Origin: an uncultured Desulfobacca sp.
GTDB lineage: Bacteria > Desulfobacterota > Desulfobaccia > Desulfobaccales > Desulfobaccaceae
NCBI GenBank assembly: GCA_937958145.1
Contig: CALGOE010000070.1
Span: forward strand, 1-6,580
Direction of reading: 5' to 3'
Length of the DNA stretch: 6,580 nucleotides
The translations under genes and the position numbers were made by a program. Below, piece by piece: positions 5,092-6,580 of the stretch; position 1 is the stretch's first letter; the number at the start of each line of letters is the position of its first letter. The notes beneath the pieces are model-generated. The model was not told where the DNA came from. It saw nothing but the letters and a program-made list of their open reading frames with translations, and ran no database searches.

Positions 5092-6195
5092 ATGGCCGAC
5101 ACCATCACCCTCAGCGTCATTAAAGCCGATGTGGGCGGCTATGTGGGGCATTGCTCCATGCACGGCGACCTTCTGGAGGAAGCCGCCAACCGCCTGGAGG
5201 AAAGCCGCCTCAAGGGCTTCCTGGTGGACTTCCATGTCACCGCCTGCGGCGACGACCTGGAGCTCATTATGACCCATCGTCATGGCCCGGACAATACCGA
5301 GGTGCACCGGCTGGCCTTTGACACCTTCATGGCCTGCACGGAAGTGGCCAAGCGCTTGAAATTATACGGCGCCGGCCAGGACCTCCTGAGCCATGCCTTT
5401 GCCGGCAATGTCCGGGGCATGGGGCCCGGCGTGGCCGAAATGGAGTTTGTGGAGCGGGAGGCTGAGCCCATCGTCATTTTCATGGCCGACAAAACCTCCG
5501 CCGGCGCCTGGAACCTGCCGCTCTACAAAATGTTCGCCGATCCCTTCAATACCGCCGGTCTCGTCATCGCCCCCAGTCTGCATGCCGGCTTCAAGTTTGA
5601 AGTCCTGGATGTCAAAGAACATAAACGGGTCCTGTTCGACACCCCCGCCGAACTCTACGACCTTTTGGTCTTCATCGGCGCGCCCGGCCGGTATGTGGTG
5701 AAAGCAGTGTACAGCAAGGACGGGGACATCGCCGCCGTCTCCTCCACCGAACGGCTGGCCCTCATCGCCGGCAAATACGTGGGCAAAGACGACCCCGTCT
5801 GCATCGTCCGCTCCCAGGGCAAGTTCCCCGCAGTGGGAGAAATCCTGGAACCCTTTACCATGCCCCACATCGTCGCCGGCTGGATGCGCGGCTCCCACCA
5901 CGGCCCCCTCATGCCCGTGCCGGTCTTTCAGGCCAATCCCAGTCGCTTCGACGGCCCGCCCCGGGTCATCGCCCTCGGCTTCCAGATGGCCCACGGCCAC
6001 CTCGTGGGACCTTGCGACCTCTTCAACGACCCCAGCTTTAACGAAGCCCGGCGCCTGTGCAATATCATCGCCGACCACATGCGCCGCCACGGCCCCTTTG
6101 AACCCCATCGCCTGCCCATGGACGAAATGGAGTATACCACCCTCCCCGTGGTGATGGAGAAGCTCCGGGATCGTTGGGAGTCCCTGCCAGCCTAA
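5092..6195 (+). CDS. fbp: Fructose-1,6-bisphosphate aldolase/phosphatase, archaeal-type bifunctional enzyme
   Basis: This 367-residue protein belongs to the family that both condenses dihydroxyacetone phosphate with glyceraldehyde 3-phosphate and removes the 1-phosphate, giving fructose 6-phosphate in the cytoplasm and driving gluconeogenesis one way. Metal and phosphate ligands are visible: D13 and H20 (IKADVGGYVGH), D54-D55 (CGDD), Q96 (GAGQD), D133 (MADKT) and D233-D234. The block Y229-x2-K232-D-D carries the Schiff-base lysine and its tyrosine, at the same numbers I recall from the Sulfolobus enzyme. Q242, R266, D287 (FDGPP) and Y348 (MEYTTLP) also match. No signal peptide or membrane segment is present. 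The ATG at 5092 has a strong AAAGGAG about 6 nt upstream and matches the usual N-terminus. It stands alone, divergent from the tRNA/tig operon, behind a long structured leader. Base composition looks like the neighbours, so any transfer from archaea would be old. Confidence 0.95.
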   Translation: MADTITLSVIKADVGGYVGHCSMHGDLLEEAANRLEESRLKGFLVDFHVTACGDDLELIMTHRHGPDNTEVHRLAFDTFMACTEVAKRLKLYGAGQDLLSHAFAGNVRGMGPGVAEMEFVEREAEPIVIFMADKTSAGAWNLPLYKMFADPFNTAGLVIAPSLHAGFKFEVLDVKEHKRVLFDTPAELYDLLVFIGAPGRYVVKAVYSKDGDIAAVSSTERLALIAGKYVGKDDPVCIVRSQGKFPAVGEILEPFTMPHIVAGWMRGSHHGPLMPVPVFQANPSRFDGPPRVIALGFQMAHGHLVGPCDLFNDPSFNEARRLCNIIADHMRRHGPFEPHRLPMDEMEYTTLPVVMEKLRDRWESLPA

Positions 6196-6206
6196 GTTGC
6201 CGCCAG

Positions 6207-6243
6207 CCCCCATTCTCACCTCCTCCATGCCCGGGAATGGGGG
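6207..6243 (+). other. Stem-loop just after the fbp stop codon
   Basis: Perfect 9-nt arms CCCCCATTC (6207-6215) and GAATGGGGG (6235-6243) with a 19-nt loop start 11 nt after the stop codon. The stem can be extended by weaker pairs on both ends. No T-run follows, so it more likely stabilises the mRNA 3' end than terminates transcription. Confidence 0.4.
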
Positions 6244-6316
6244 TGCCGGCCGTGCCTGGCCCCCCCACCAGGAACCCTCCCATGCTTGGCCCCACCGTAC
6301 TGTAAAAACGCCGCTC

Positions 6317-6348
6317 ATGACAGCACGGCTGCGACGTTTGTCATTTTT
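6317..6348 (+). terminator. Possible intrinsic terminator of fbp
   Basis: ATGACA (6317-6322) and TGTCAT (6339-6344) form the base of a stem, with ACG/CGT (6325-6327 with 6335-6337) above a small internal loop. A run of five T (6344-6348) follows immediately, and AAAAA at 6304-6308 lies upstream on the other side. The stem is not very GC-rich and has an internal loop, so confidence is modest. It lies about 120 nt after the stop codon. Confidence 0.4.
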
Positions 6349-6377
6349 GCTTTCTCCCGGCCGGCGGCGGCAGCTCT

Positions 6378-6402
6378 TAATTTGTGCTCATCCGAAAAGT
6401 CC
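6378..6402 (+). repeat. 25-bp direct repeat, copy 1
   Basis: This copy matches the one at 6515-6539 at 23 of 25 positions (differences at the ninth and eighteenth bases). It comprises TAATTT, a terminal repeat beginning GTGCTCATCCG, and the following AAAAGTCC. Confidence 0.7.
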
Positions 6403-6514
6403 AAAAATACGGGATAGCCTTAGTAGGGGCGGATCTTAGACCCGCTCCTACAAAAGACTTTTTCCTCAGTGGCCTCGCCTTCCATGAACCAAGTGCACGT
6501 TTCCGGATGGGCAC
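6384..6514. mobile_element. MITE-like element with terminal inverted repeats
   Basis: The 15-bp ends GTGCTCATCCGAAAA (6384-6398) and TTTCCGGATGGGCAC (6500-6514) are inverted repeats matching at 13 of 15 positions. They enclose about 100 bp with no gene. Both ends are directly flanked by TAATTT (6378-6383 and 6515-6520), as expected of a 6-bp target-site duplication. A 29-bp palindrome is nested inside. The structure fits a non-autonomous miniature transposable element, but I cannot name its parent insertion sequence. The flanking TAATTT could instead be part of a dispersed repeat unit, since the sequence right of 6520 resumes with another copy of the end. Confidence 0.45.
6423..6451. repeat. 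GC-rich palindrome nested in the MITE-like element
   Basis: Arms of 14 nt (6423-6436 and 6438-6451) around one central T match at 12 of 14 positions; the core is TCTTAGA flanked by GGGGCGG and CCGCTCC. This looks like the dispersed intergenic palindromes that many proteobacterial genomes carry. AAAAGACTTTTT follows, so it could also serve as a terminator for plus-strand transcripts. Confidence 0.55.
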
Positions 6515-6539
6515 TAATTTGTTCTCATCCGGAAAGTCC
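6515..6539 (+). repeat. 25-bp direct repeat, copy 2
   Basis: Second copy of the unit at 6378-6402. It sits directly beside the inverted copy at 6500-6514, so 6500-6535 forms a near-perfect hairpin with TAATTT as its loop (13 Watson-Crick pairs, one G-T, one mismatch). It may be the left end of another element running beyond the window. Confidence 0.7.
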
Positions 6540-6545
6540 TTAAAG

Positions 6546-6571
6546 CCCTCGCCCCGCTTGCGGGGAGAGGG
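6546..6571. repeat. CCCTC...GAGGG intergenic palindrome
   Basis: Arms CCCTCGCCCCGC (6546-6557) and GCGGGGAGAGGG (6560-6571) match at 11 of 12 positions around TT, and GTTTGGGTGA-type sequence follows up to the window edge. This pattern, with the trailing TTTGGGTGA, is the common short repeat found between genes in many GC-rich proteobacteria. It is probably cut by the window end. Confidence 0.6.
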
Positions 6572-6580
6572 TTTGGGTGA

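Noticed and set aside
5362..6318. 318-codon minus-strand frame opposite the FBP aldolase/phosphatase gene
   Set aside because: It arises from GC-rich third positions of the true gene; the Gly/His/Val-rich translation has no known motif and no promoter or ribosome binding site.
6378..6580. CRISPR array in the repeat-rich tail
   Set aside because: Only two direct copies of a 25-bp unit, with over 100 bp between them and an inverted copy; there is no regular repeat-spacer pattern and no cas gene.

Overview
The window reads as a chromosomal segment from a fairly GC-rich Gram-negative bacterium. My best guess is Desulfobacterota (the former Deltaproteobacteria). That guess rests on the protein flavour of Lon, ClpX, ClpP and trigger factor, the presence of an archaeal-type fructose-1,6-bisphosphate aldolase/phosphatase in a bacterial setting, and the dispersed GC-rich palindromic repeats at the right end. 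No taxonomic search was possible, so phylum level is the limit of the claim.

The left two thirds (1-4556) is a protein-quality-control operon on the minus strand. In transcription order it runs tRNA-Leu(UAG) (4556-4473), tig (trigger factor), clpP, clpX and lon, with lon leaving the window at its left edge after about 309 codons. tig and clpP overlap by ATGA, clpX and lon are 25 nt apart, and clpP and clpX are separated by 228 nt that contain several short palindromes. A good sigma70-type promoter lies just upstream of the tRNA, a second overlapping pair of promoter matches lies further out, and I see no terminator between the tRNA and tig. Functionally the cluster joins nascent-chain folding (trigger factor on the ribosome) to ATP-dependent proteolysis (ClpXP and Lon).

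The centre (4557-5091) is a 535-nt divergent intergenic region. Its left part carries the tRNA/tig promoters on the minus strand. Its right part carries, on the plus strand, a perfect extended -10 element (TGC-TATAAT) followed by a leader of about 230 nt packed with hairpins, ending in a strong ribosome binding site for the next gene. I recognise no known riboswitch class in this leader. It is the best candidate here for an undescribed regulatory RNA.

The right part (5092-6195) is one complete plus-strand gene for a bifunctional fructose-1,6-bisphosphate aldolase/phosphatase, a gluconeogenic enzyme first described in archaea, with all the key catalytic residues I can recall in place.

The tail (6196-6580) has no gene. 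It holds a possible terminator for the phosphatase gene and then a cluster of repeats: a 131-bp MITE-like element with imperfect 15-bp terminal inverted repeats flanked by TAATTT on both sides, a GC-rich palindrome nested inside it, a third copy of the same terminal repeat directly next to it, and a CCCTC...GAGGG palindrome of a type scattered in many proteobacterial genomes.
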